This document shows, piece by piece, positions 9,966 through 21,712 of a DNA stretch of 64,000 nucleotides. Position 1 is the first letter of the stretch. Every line of letters begins with the position of its first letter. The position numbers and the translations under genes are program-made. The DNA is from Eucommia ulmoides (taxonomy: Eukaryota > Streptophyta > Magnoliopsida > Garryales > Eucommiaceae): NCBI GenBank assembly GCA_016647705.1, contig JAENRU010000484.1, positions 1,116,001-1,180,000 on the forward strand. Direction: 5' to 3'. The notes beneath the pieces were generated by a model. The model had not been told where the DNA came from. It was given only the letters and a program-made list of their open reading frames with translations, and searched no databases.

Positions 9966-12900
9966 TCAGAAAGCAGCCCTCATTGCTCCTCTGGCACCTT
10001 CCCGCTTCATCTGAGCGGCTTTACCGCTGCCTCGGAAATACATGTACACTTGCTGCATAATTGGAGAAAACAAAGAAAGACCCAAATAAGGGGAAAAAAT
10101 GCATTCTTGGGTTTTTTTTTGTGGTTTAGAGAAATTTATGTAAATTAGGGGGGTGAAAGTGTTATTTTTTTAAATGAGATGCCATAGATGAAATTTGAAA
10201 CCGAGACTCTTTAAATTTTATTTTTTTTAATAATCCTTTTTTTTTTTTTTTTTACATAAAATTAAAAATTTGAGAAGGAAATTTGATGAAGTATGTTAAA
10301 ACTATATTAACACACTTAGTGAGATTCCACGCAATGCACACATAATATGCATAAAAAGTAAACCAAATATGGGCAAAAATTTTAAAAAATATATATAATT
10401 TATAGATCTACCGGATGACGGAGAATCTCGGTTCTTTTGATGAAGAAATTTAGCTAAATATGCTTGGATTTGGCCGAAAATGGAGTAAAGGGCTCGAATC
10501 TGGCAAAAAATGGAATGGAGGAGGGATGGAGAAGGGCTTGGTTTGAGGAGAAAGGTGAGCAAAAAGAATTGTCTGGACATAGATATGCAAAAGAATTGGT
10601 TCTAACGGCCCATAATGGCCATTAGTTCCATTACGGGCCATTATGGTACCGTTACGAATGTGAATCCGTTTGCAACCGTTTTATCAACCGCCGAAAATCT
10701 GTTACTTATCGGCTGTTACACTACGTAACGACCGATATTTAAATCCATGACATCGTGTTTAAATTAATCTGGATAAGAAAGAAGATTAATAGAAAAAAAA
10801 TTATAACCGACGGGTATATTTTCAAATTTTAACCGTTGAATGAAGATATTTGTTAATAATTTGTCTCAGTATAAAGGGAAGGAAATTAAGTTTTGAATAA
10901 AACCTGAATAACCCAGATGCTGATCACCGACTCCAGGCAGAATAGTCCAAACCCAACGAAATAGAAGATCTAGGCACAAAAAAAAAAAAGAAATATATAT
11001 ATATATATATATTATTACAAGCGAATGTAAAAAAAAATTGGGACATAATAGAAGATTCCGAAACCGGGTTTCTCAAAACTTACCCCAACCAAAGCATGCT
11101 TGCCTATGAGATCTACAGCAGGAAGGATACCTCTGTTACAAGAAGCAGTTATGAAGTTGAATCAGTAGTGCATCCAGAGGAAATAAATAATCAGGTTAAT
11201 GGCACTTCACTCCCCCTGTGGTTTGCCTAAATTGTAGTTTATCCCCGTGTTATTTTGATAAAACACTTTACCCCATTGCCGTATAAACAAAAGTACAACC
11301 GTTACATTTTCCGTTAAAACTAAAGGTCAAATCTCAAAAAAATAAAAATTCATAAATAATTTAATATTAATTGATAGTTAAACCCCGAATCGGGTCGGGT
11401 GATATTCCTTTGCCTTGCTCTCTCTCGCTCTTTTCCTTTATACCCTGTGTCGGGTTGGTTATAATGTAAGGGTAAAGTTGTCATTTCACACAATATTGTT
11501 AATTATTTAACTGTTATTCTTTAGTTTAAATCACAAAGAGATAAGTGTTAATCAAAATACCGCAGGAAGGTAAACTGCGTTTAATCCTAAAAATATAAGA
11601 TTATATCATTATATTATCTTATACTTTATCTCTTACATCAATTTCTATTCGCAAATTGTATCATTTTAGCTCTAATTTTAGGAGTTCTTGGTGAATAGTT
11701 CACAAACTTAAAATTTTCGCTCATACAGTCCACACGTTGCAAATATTTATTCCGAAGTCTAAAATTACCGTACTACATGAAAGTCATTGTAATTTAATTT
11801 TTCTATGTAAAAAATTTCAACAACTTTTATTTCACGTAGTGACTTTGGATTTTTGACAAAATTATTAGACTTTTCAAAAAATTACAGTACCGAGTGAATT
11901 GGTGAATAGTGAGTTGCAAAATTTGGAGCCCCCATGGTTAAAAAATATATATAATATTAATTTTAATAGGTTAATCTCTATGGCTTAAATTCATTTTCAA
12001 CCGTATCGGATTAAAAAACGGTTCCCACATTTAAAAAAAATAACGTTAAATATAAGCAGAGTACTTACGCAAGAGATTTTCCCTTGAAAACTACAGGAGG
12101 AGCAACCGCAGCAAATATGCAGAAGGCAATGTGGAGCTGCAAGGAGTGTTAAATGTTAAAAACCATTTGTTATCCTCCATATTATGCATAACTAAGCAAA
12201 TAGGGCCCCGTTTGGTTACTATTTCTGTTCCCTGATTCTTGTTCCTGCTCCCAAAATTTTGGTATTACCATACAGAAACATGTTTGGTAAACATGTTTCT
12301 GTTCCCAAAATTTTAGGAGCAATTTGGGACTATTTTCTGAATTGCTTAAGAATCTGATTAAACAAAAAAATGTTTATTCTTATTCACTCCCACAAAACTA
12401 TTCCCACCAACATCCCGCAGGCAGACACCCCCACCTCCCGGCCACCACCACTTGCCGGTCACTATACATTTAAAAAAAATAAAAAAGAACAAATGTTGCA
12501 ACCAAACATATTTCTTATTTCTGTTCATAAATTAAAAGAAACAATTTCAGAACAATGGTTTATTAGACATGTTTCTATTTTCGGAATACTCCAGGACGGA
12601 AACAAAATTCTCATCCCATTCCATCCAAGTTTATTGGAAGTAGAAACAAAAAAACAGAAACACTAACCAAACACCACTTAGGCTTTCCACAACAAGAATA
12701 TGAACAAACAGCTTACCAAATAAAACATGAAGAACCACCCAAATTTCATGGCACTTTCAGTTCTGCGGGAGTGATAATTTTGTTAGGCATAGCAATTTCA
12801 CTTCAGGGGAAACAAAAACAAAAACCCAAAAAAAAAAAAAGGAAAAGAAAAGAAAAAAGGAGTTGGTTACATGTAACAACCACTGGGTGCTGTTTGGTTT

Positions 12901-15900
12901 AGTGTTCGAAAATTTCTGAAAACAGATCTTAGAAAACAGTTTTTAAAAATCGTGCGAAGTTGTTTGGTTTAGCTTGAAATTTTTTTTTATGAAAAAGAGA
13001 ATATTTATTAATAATGTGTTAAAACAATTCCATTAGTTTGCAAACTGGACTTCCATGGAACTCCCACACGGTCGTAGTCATGGATTCAGAAAATATGACG
13101 AGCAAAAGTTAAGGTACCGTTTGGTAACACTCTTTTTGAGTAGTTTTTAGAATTAAAAAAAATCGATTGAACAAAAAATCAACTTAAAAAAAATAAAATA
13201 AAATCAAAAGTGTGTTGGATTATGTAGAGATTTTATCTTAGTACTATCCATATTAAATAAGCTCTTAAACTAAAAGAATTTCATTGAGGGTCGATAAAAT
13301 TTGGTGTAAAGGTCTTGGTCCATCAATTTCTATAAAAGGAATAACACGGTGCTACAAAGCTACTACTATGCGTAGGGTCCAGGGAAGGGTCGGACTACTT
13401 GAGTATAGTTTACACAGCCTTACCCTACATGGCAAGAGGCTGTTTCCACAATTCGAACCCGTGACCTCCAAAACAACTATTTTTCGTTTTTTTTAAAGTA
13501 CTTCTTTAAAGCGCAAAACAAACGTTACTCCTGTTTTAAAGTACCTTCTTTTTTTTTTTTGCTTAAAAACAAAAATTACTTAAAAAAAAAAGTATTATCA
13601 AACGGTGCCTAAATAAAATCTTCAAAAGATACCGAAATTTACCTAGATGCACGATAGAGTGGACGATACCACAACACATAGCCTCCAGGAACCCCCGCTA
13701 CAAAGTATATAATAGCAAGGAACCAAAGTTTTGCGTCTACAGCAAAAGGCAAGAAATCCAATCAAAATGAATTAGGAAATGAGACCCAAGTATAATCATT
13801 AATCGCTATTAAATTCGATAAAAAAAATAATCCACACAAACCTTCTCCTCTAATCCATGCTGTTGTAACCGCTATTATATTCCACAGAAGACACAATACC
13901 AGTCCTGATCACGAACAGCATTTTTACTTTTAGACTAATTAATGCAAGTCACCTTCAGATTCTTGTATTGGAGCAACATGAAGTATGCCAATAGCAATCA
14001 AATCATCCTAACATATTTACTATGAAGTATGAACCGAAGTATATACATGGAAAGAACTTGGCGGATGAGGAAAAGGAATTTTTATCATAATAAAAGATTC
14101 CATACAACTTGTTCACTAAAACAATTCATGCCACCAGCCTAGCAAACAAAGATCGAACAATCAAATTATCTAAGATTCTAAATCACTCTGTAAATGATTA
14201 AGGTATACACATGGGTTTCCCAGCATCTAAGAATACTTGCTTTCGGAAGATTATGCACTGACATGAAAGTAAGAGATTAGATTGTCCTTGCCAAAGGAAA
14301 GTTAGTATTACATCTTTCATAGTTTGATTGCCTACTTAATTTCAGGCAACCAGTAACGACCATCACCAACAACAAAGAATTAGCTCTACTTAAATGATCG
14401 AGGTCAATAATCTTTGTGACCACAACAAATCCCACCATCTTTTTTGTCTCAAAGTTCAAATGCACATCGTGCATTGCTTATGCATAATATTGTGTGCGCG
14501 TGTAATTACAAACACATTGCCAATGGACATAGCATTACATGAATCTTCAAGTAAGGCATGTCATTCTATTTCAAATTTTCCCATGAGCTACAACCAAGAG
14601 AACTAGATGGTAGAAGACGAGTCCAGCAAGTGGACCTAATTTTCATATATACTCAATGATTCACCAAATTTATGCATACGAAGTTCCATGGAGGTAGAGT
14701 TTAATTGAATATGTAATAAATATGGGAGACATCAACCTTCAACACAATCAGGGAAAGGGGTGAGATTACCTAAAAACGTTGTAAATGCAACATACTGTAA
14801 TCTCTGTAGATGAATTGGTATTTCATTTGCGATATCGTGATGGATAATTGGGAAAAACGGCGGCCAGTTTTTTTCCTCGAGAACAATCCCAGCTGCAAAG
14901 CAAAAGGAATAAATCATCTCTCGAGTTCCACTTTAAAAGCGAAAATATAAGCAACAGAGAGCAATTTAGGAAGGCAAACTAATGATTTGGGGGGGATGGG
15001 AGACAGAACAAGCCCGTGAATGGAAATCTATATCTTATGTTCACAAAGTAAAAGAAAGAAGAATGGACCTTCACATTCCGACATACGACTAAAACTAGTG
15101 GACCTATAAGATTACTAGATGACGTCCAAAAAGCCACAAATGCTTTGACATTTTTCTTAAACTAGAATGGGAGGGGAGAAAAAGAAATTGACAAAAATAG
15201 AATCAAATAATAGGAAGTACCTCGTTGCGCAGCCTCTTCTTTCCGTCTTACTTCCTGCATAACATCGATAACAAATACATGATACCAAAGTAACTACTCT
15301 ACAAGCAAAGTGTAAACAAAGAATACACCGTATACCACAGGCAACACAGTTTTTTTTTTTCCCTTCCGCTACAAAGTTGAATCGTAGTTCATGATTTCTC
15401 AACATCAATAGATGTTTTCATGTTCTAATTCATCAGGTTAATTACCTAAACCAAAACATGCAAATGCCAAAGTATACATCTAAGAGAAGGATGGGGGAGA
15501 AAGCTAAACCTAGCATAAGACAAGCAAAGAAGAAACCACTGCGGTTTTAACAGGACAAAAAATGAACCTCATATTACGGTTGACTGCATGTGCGCACATA
15601 AAAAAAACACGTGTAGTTGAGAATTCCATCAGAAGTACCTGTTCCCTTTTTCTCAGTTCAGCCTCCTTGGCTTGCAATTCTCTCTCTTTCTTTTTCAAAT
15701 CCTAAATTGAAACGTAAAATAATTAGAGTGTGTGTGAGAGAGCTAATGAATATGAACAAGGTAAAGGTGATCAGTGACTTTGCCTATTCAACATCACTTC
15801 AGTTTGCACCTACCGCAGCTGAGTCAAGAGGAATATCGATCGGAGCACTGCGATCATAGAAATCTGCAGGTTCGGGAGGAAGAGGCGAAAGCCTTGAGTT

Positions 15901-17890
15901 TGTGGCTGCAGGAACGCTCCCAGTATTCTGCAAACAGCAAGAGAACGTTGTAACAAAGAGACTCAGAAAGAGTGACCGACAAACTAACCAACGAACATAA
16001 TACAGAACAACTATCCACCAGCATACATGGCCACTGAAAAACGAAAAACTGATGTAAACACACATTTTGAGCATAATGGAGGTGACTCATGCGTCCAATG
16101 TCCCACATAAGAAAATAAAGGATTGGCAAACATCATGGATACATTAACTCAGAATTTTGAAACCTGTACCCATAGGATCTGAAAGCGACAAGCCCAATCA
16201 GGACAAAGAAAGAATAATTACCCACAAAGAGCTGCCAAGAACCTAGTGATTATTTGCAGTATCAAAGAATTTCCCAAATATCAAATGTAAAATCAATCAT
16301 CACTAGTAATGCAGCCAATAGACAACACCATTCTAATGAAACATAAGTCTTTGATTGAAGGTGCAGAGGGAACAAGTCAAGAAAGATCTGGTTGGGGGGA
16401 AGGGCTGAACCTAACTTTTAGCTTCTGCAACTTATTGCCACCCTTCAGAAATAACAGATAGTGACATAGCCTAAAGATGCCCACACCTGAAATGATAAAT
16501 AGAAGGCACAGCTTTTCCCTAGAATTTCAACAATTTGGTCATAATCTACACACTATTTCTAGCATTAAAAAATGTAACTGTCACTATATAACTTGGAATC
16601 TGTAAAACAATGCCAACTCATTTTTAAACACAAGGATAGGCGAATAGCATGCATAATACAGCTGTATAGTACAAAGAAGCAAACATATGCCATCACAAAC
16701 TAGGGATTGAAGAAAATCAATCTTACTGTTGTATAAAATGACCCTCCAGTGAACTTTGATTTCCCTGATGCTTTCACTCTAACTGCTGGATCCTGCTTAT
16801 GACAAGGTAATTAAAAAAAAAAAAAAGTCAACTAAACTACAGAACTAAACATTCGAAAAATATAAATCATCTTGAATTAAAAATAGAAAAAAATAAAAAT
16901 TGAAGATCTCAAAACGAATCAACTTTATGGATTGAACAAGCAGAAATGTTTACTGAACTAGTTTTAGTATTCTTTTGTAATCTTCACTCATCACTGTTGT
17001 CGCCTTTCTGCTGTGTGACATTTGTTTTGTTCGCTTTTAGGCTATGCCTAGTTGTTTGTACGTGTTTTAGTATTCTTTTGTAATCTTCACTCATCACTGT
17101 TGTCGCCTTTCTGTTGCGTGACATTTGTTTTGTTCGCTTTTAGGCAATGCATAGTTATTTGTACGTGTCGCCCATTTTTTTGGGTGCTAATAAATTTTAA
17201 CATAACCGAAAAATCTGAGAATCGACAGCAGTAAAATCTTAATTTTATGTGCAAGCAGAGTAGAGAATCAATTGAACAAAATTGATCATGGTGCTCGAGA
17301 TTGTCATACGTCATCTCAGTTCTCATGATTCTATTATATGTTCAATCAATCAGACTAATGCTCCATTATCTCTAGCTATTCCATATGTAGTTCACAAACC
17401 GTAGAAGTGAAGACAAAAGTAGCTTGGATAACTGGATTCATTAGGGGTACAGGAGAATCAACACAAATGAGCTATATCCAACACCAACAATATACAAAGA
17501 TCAACTATGAATAATTAAAACACACCATATGAGGCAAAACAGTCAATCATGGACTTTGGATCTCAAAATTTCAGTCAACTACTCCACTTACGCGAATAAC
17601 CCTCTTCAATAGCTACATCAATCATTTAATTGAAAAACGAAAAAGAAAGAACAGTTATCAACCATCTAAAACCCTAATAATTCCGAAGAACACCAGAACA
17701 TGATCTTCAATCTGTAGCTCATAATCTACCAAAAACTCAGCAAATTCACATACAAAGACAACAAACACGTATAATCGCGCGCGTATAGATCAGTCTTGTG
17801 TGTGTAGTGAAGTAAAACAGATGAACTTACAGCAAATGGATTAACTTCTTCTTCCTCGTCGAATGGATTGCGATCGCGCCGGCCGGCCAT
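9966..17890 (-). CDS. SCAMP: Secretory carrier-associated membrane protein (13 exons, complete)
   Basis: A four-pass membrane protein of the trans-Golgi, endosome and plasma membrane recycling route. Exons in gene order (+ coordinates): 17831-17890, 16727-16792, 15814-15927, 15639-15701, 15221-15254, 14770-14892, 13842-13904, 13643-13736, 12717-12762, 12069-12136, 11084-11132, 10904-10969, 9966-10052. All introns are GT-AG, phases join, and the 933 bases encode 310 residues. The start [19 protein letters not shown] carries two NPF motifs (EH-domain binding, endocytosis). Next comes a charged coiled-coil segment ([19 protein letters not shown]), then four hydrophobic spans starting near [30 protein letters not shown] and ALVGIFYFVG. 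The conserved LWYRPLYRA peptide sits between spans 2 and 3. The C-terminus is [13 protein letters not shown]. Length and domain order match plant SCAMPs. Confidence 0.95.
10390..10760. repeat. Palindrome-containing repeat in the last SCAMP intron
   Basis: GGCCCATAATGGCC (10608-10621) and CGGGCCATTATGG form an inverted pair separated by a short loop, followed by several GTTACG/CGTAACG words up to 10730. This looks like one end of an unrecognised repeat. No coding content. Confidence 0.35.
11194..11587. mobile_element. MITE family B in a SCAMP intron
   Basis: Begins GGTTAATGGCACTTCACTCC and ends, inverted, GGATTAAACGCAGTTTACC. It is 394 bp, close in size to the 3310-3706 copy. It contains the family's central CCGTTAAAACTAAAGGTCAA-like block. 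It lies wholly within the intron between 11132 and 12069, away from splice sites. Confidence 0.65.
12203..12677 (+). mobile_element. Tourist-like MITE family A in a SCAMP intron
   Basis: An uninterrupted copy: starts GGGCCCCGTTTGGTTAC and ends AACCAAACACCAC followed by TTA. The size is 475 bp. Long similarity to 2159-2545 (inverted) and 47129-47559 (direct) defines the family. Its right end lies 40 bp from exon 12717-12762 but leaves the GTAAGC donor intact. Confidence 0.75.
13113..13609. mobile_element. Tourist-type MITE family C with TAA target duplication
   Basis: The left end GGTACCGTTTGGTAACAC and the inverted right end GGCACCGTTTGATAATAC are clear terminal inverted repeats. The flanks are TAA at 13110-13112 and TAA at 13610-13612, a perfect 3-bp target duplication as expected for PIF/Harbinger (Tourist) elements. 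A related left end (ACACCGTTTGGTAATTTAC) is at 222 in NDA intron 1. The middle is occupied by a SINE. Confidence 0.75.
13330..13490 (-). mobile_element. tRNA-derived SINE nested in the family C MITE
   Basis: Read on the minus strand it contains GGTCACGGGTTCGAATTGTGG, whose GGTTCGAAT core (about 13452-13459) is a pol III B-box. This is followed by AACAGCCTCTTGCC and GGGTAAGGCTG. These words are typical of a dicot SINE family often seen scattered in introns. Exact ends and an A-box were not fixed by eye. Confidence 0.55.
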
Positions 17891-18222
17891 TGATTAAGCT
17901 CCTAATTCACTTCAACAGCACCAATTTTACTGATAAAACGCAACAATTCGAGATCTAAATAGGAACTTAAAGCTTAACAAAGAAGAAAATCAGAGAGAGA
18001 GAGAGAGAATTTCAAATTTTGGGGCCGGTACCTACGGCCATTGGGTCGGTGCTTTTACATGCGAAAGAGAGAGAAAAAGGTAAGAAAAAAGAAACAGACA
18101 AATTGTAGAGAGAGAAAGTGGAGTAGGCATTTTGAAGTGGACGAATTTTTAAATCCGAACGTATTAAACTATCAAGTACAAAGTGGGTCCAAATTATCGT
18201 CATTATTTATTTATTTATTTTT
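17891..18222 (-). promoter_or_regulatory. SCAMP 5' UTR and probable promoter region
   Basis: The segment upstream of the SCAMP start (minus strand) contains a pyrimidine-rich stretch on the gene strand, complementary to the GA repeat at 17990-18008. I see no clear TATA box, common for broadly expressed plant genes. A family B MITE begins 330 bp upstream of the start codon, at 18223. Confidence 0.35.
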
Positions 18223-18443
18223 GGGTTAATAGACTTTGTCACAATGTGATTTGACTCAACCTATATGTGATTTGAAAATCACCATTTATTCTCTATGGTC
18301 AGATATTTATTGTACTTATCCCTCTTATATCAAGGGACAAACGGTTTGAAAATCTAACCATAAGAGAGTAAGTGATGATTTTTAAATTACAGGAGAGGAA
18401 GTACAAATTAGTCAAACTACAGGGAGTAAAGTTTAATTAATCC
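18223..18443. mobile_element. Short MITE family B upstream of SCAMP
   Basis: Starts GGGTTAATAGACTTTGTCAC and ends, inverted, GGATTAATTAAACTTTACTC. It is 221 bp, an internally shortened version of the family. It lies in the promoter side of the SCAMP gene. Confidence 0.6.
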
Positions 18444-18888
18444 TTTATTTTTGTAACAAAAAACACCTACTTGTCAAGAACGAAAATCATCCATCTGCGT
18501 AGGCTATTTTCATGAAAAAAGAACCGCATTACTTTTAACGATTTAGACTCGATTGACACAATTTAGATATTTTAGGATGTAAAGTATTCAAATTGAAAGT
18601 ATAGGGACTAAAATGGGATTTCTGTGAAACTTTAGGGGCAAAAAGTGCAAAAACCTCCTTTTGGTAGTATTTGTTTTGTTGGGGAGAGACACTTTGCACC
18701 CTTAATGTTTGGATAGTATCTCATTTTAGTCCTACTTGAAAATTTTAAGTAAATATCATTGATTGCCCATGAAATTTGATATAATATAAATAACTTCTCC
18801 AATTTTTTTTCCAAAATATAATTTTCCTCCCTAAATTTAGGCCACAACCCATCGTCTACTCTTTTTCTCTCTTTCTCGTTTTGTAGAG

Positions 18889-19224
18889 TGGTTTTGGATC
18901 TTTCTCAATCTCAAAAACTAACTCATGAGGTGATGATTTCCCTCACACTTAAATTATAATTATCAACTCCTTCCACATCCGATGTGGAATAAACTCAGTA
19001 ATCTCTCTCTCGCATACCAGGTCTTTAGTTGGCTAACTTTTGACCAGATTCTCCTTTGTGGTTATTAGATCAGAGTTGTTCTAATCTAAGCTCTGATACT
19101 AGTAAAGAGATGGTTTGGGGCATCTTTCAACCCCAAAATTAGCTCATGAAAGTAAGTTTTTTTCTCTTCACACTTATAACCTAACCATAGTCCCTTCCAA
19201 ATTCGATATAGGATAAACCCAACA
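18889..19224 (-). mobile_element. TRIM-like element (two short LTRs, tRNA-Met primer site), minus orientation
   Basis: Two related ~112-bp blocks, 18889-19000 and 19111-19224, each run from TGGTTTTGG/TGGTTTGGGG to AAACTCAGTA/AAACCCAACA. Between them, GCTCTGATACTA (19090-19101) is the reverse of TAGTATCAGAGC, the plant retroelement primer-binding site for initiator tRNA-Met. That arrangement, with no coding room, is the definition of a TRIM. Confidence 0.65.
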
Positions 19225-20308
19225 ATCTCTCTCTCAAAAATCGATCAACCTCGCTAATCGCCACTCTGAGAGTCCCCACATAGTGATGGTACTACGGAGG
19301 ACAAAGCATGCTGATTAGCTCTCTTGTCGGAGACGACCAAAAGGATTGGATTTGCATTTTGGACAAAAAAATCAAACACAAATAGAAATGAGTCTTTAAA
19401 ATCTCTTGTTTCGATTTATATAAGATAAAATTATATTTATTTTTTATTAGATTATTACTAGAAAAATACTTAATGTGCATTTTCACTTTCTTGTGAAATA
19501 TAAGTAGTAAAAGTAGAGAAAATTGGTCATAATTAATTCGATACATGGCAATAGATTTTTTAAAACCAAAATGAGATGTTATACAAAAAATTAGGGGTAT
19601 AAAGTGTAAATACCTCCAATGAAACAAATTTAGGGTTGGAGTAACCGTTGCGTTACGAACTTGCTTTGATAGCTTTTGTTTTGGTTCTTTATATATAAAG
19701 TGAAATAATTAATTTTCCCATATAATTATAAAAAAAAAAAATAATGAAAATAGATGGAATCTTTTTTATTTTTTGATTTATGCTTCATGAAATCAAAATT
19801 TTAACTCATTCAGTTCGACAATAATTTTTCAAAAAATTCAAAATTACCATCAAAAGTCCAAAAGTCACCATACGTCATAAAAATTATTATCATTTTTTAC
19901 GTGAAAAAATTAAATTAACTTTTATGCATTACACTAAATTTGGAATCCTGAAAAAAAAAATTGTAATAAATGGACTGCATGAACTAAAATATTAATTTTG
20001 TCGATTATGGATATTAGCCGGTTTAATTTATAAGCTGATTTATTTATTTTTTTATTATTATTTTAAAAATAAATATAAAATTGTGAAATATATTATAATT
20101 GACAACCAAACAGACAATCAAAATCGTATGACAACACAATTTTTGAAATTCATCTCTTTTACAAAAAAAATACGGTAAGATATATCTGGATCAACTTACG
20201 TGCACTTCGACTAATTATCTCTACGGATAATTTTAAGGGTTCACTCTCCTATATTAACCTGATGTATTGAAGATTTAAATTTTGAAATGTTCTGGTAACC
20301 AAACAATT
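19225..20308. other. AT-rich intergenic stretch, no gene seen
   Basis: No coding frame of interest. The phrase GGGGCAAAAAGTGCAAAAACCTCC at about 18632 has a diverged direct repeat near 19584 (GGGGTATAAAGTGTAAATACCTCC type). This suggests that the TRIM-bearing segment between them is itself inside an older repeat. Confidence 0.4.
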
Positions 20309-21660
20309 CCTAAGACCCTTACATTTTCTTATGAAATAAGTTGGAGATTTTGACACTTTGAACCCTTGAAATTTGATTATTATTTCAATTTGATCCTCGT
20401 GGTTTTAATTTGAATACGAAACACTTTGAATTTTAATAGTATTCCCACTTCAGCTCTAATCATTAAACCAATTACAGTTTACAATAAACATTCATATTTC
20501 GTGCACATAACTTTTTCTAAGAGTCTATATTCACAGTTTCAGTCTCTTTCTTTCTTTTTCACAATTTTTTTATAAAAGAAAAATTAGAATTCTTTTGTGG
20601 ACTCCCATTTTATAAAAAAAACAACTTTTTAAGGATCAAGTTTTTTTGGCACAGCCGAAAAAATACCAACAAACATGTTGTTCTCAGACTACCCTTCAAT
20701 AGTTACAGAATTTACGAGAATTCTCATTTTTGCCATTTTTTTCAAAGCTCCTAAAAAATAAAAAATAAAATGTTTCTAAAATTTCACTTATTTTTCAAAT
20801 TCTACTCAAAATTTATTTTTTAATAAAAATTTCACTTAATTTTGTATTCCTTAAAAATATAAAATTTCCTATAAAATATCATAAATAGGGGTTTTAAATG
20901 TTAAGTTTAATTTTATCATTAAGAATTATTAGTAGGAGTTTGTGCTTTTTTTTTCTTTTTTTTTTTTAAATAGGAGTTATGAATATGTTTTATTTGCGTG
21001 GATGTGAAAAGTAGTTTGTTTTTAGAATTAGACTATTGGAAGAAAACTCCAAGAAAAATCGTGTGTGTATTCGCGCTTGCATATGTCTATTTCTCATTAT
21101 TTGGGAGAGAATGAGAATGCCGAGGGGAGAAAACTTGAAAATGCCAGAATTCCTTAAAAATGTCAGATGCATACTATTTGAATGTTTGTCGTCCAAAATT
21201 ATAAGGATTTGTAAAAAGTAGAATTATTATGAAACTTCAAGGTGTTATCAATTTAAATCAAAATCACAATGATCAAAGTAATACGATTATCAAAGTTCAG
21301 GGGTCCAAAATGTCAAAAAAACCAACAAGTTGAGATTTGTTTCTTCTGAAGAAAAAACACAAGATTCGAGAAAACAAATCCTAAGACCCCAGCATTTCCT
21401 TAGAAACAAGTCTGAGATTTGTATTTTATTAAAGAAAAAGACACCATTTGGAGAAAGAATTTGTCTCCTATTCATTCGTAGTTAGCTCAGCTCATCAGTG
21501 TGAGTCACATTTCTCATCATTTTATCATTCCTGTAAGTCAAATCATCCATACAAATTAGAATTTTTAAAACTATCTCTGACTCCTCCAAATCCCCATCTC
21601 CCAGAATTTCCAAGGGCACTCTCCTCTGATTATTACAAATCAAATCATTTTAGAACTTAA
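20309..21660. repeat. Dispersed repeat family D (CCTAAGACCCC...CATTTCCTTAGAAA signature)
   Basis: The signature occurs near 20309 and 21366 here, and again near 33085, 34678 and 35105. The part at 20440-20600 (CGTGCACATAACTTTTTCTAAGAGT) matches 34250-34400. The part at 21470-21550 matches 33290-33360 and 34855-34950. Non-coding. Type unknown; copies flank the third DUF295 pseudogene. Confidence 0.5.
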
Positions 21661-21712
21661 TTCAACTTAGTTTTAATTTTATAATTTCTCATTTAATATA
21701 TTTAATTACTAT

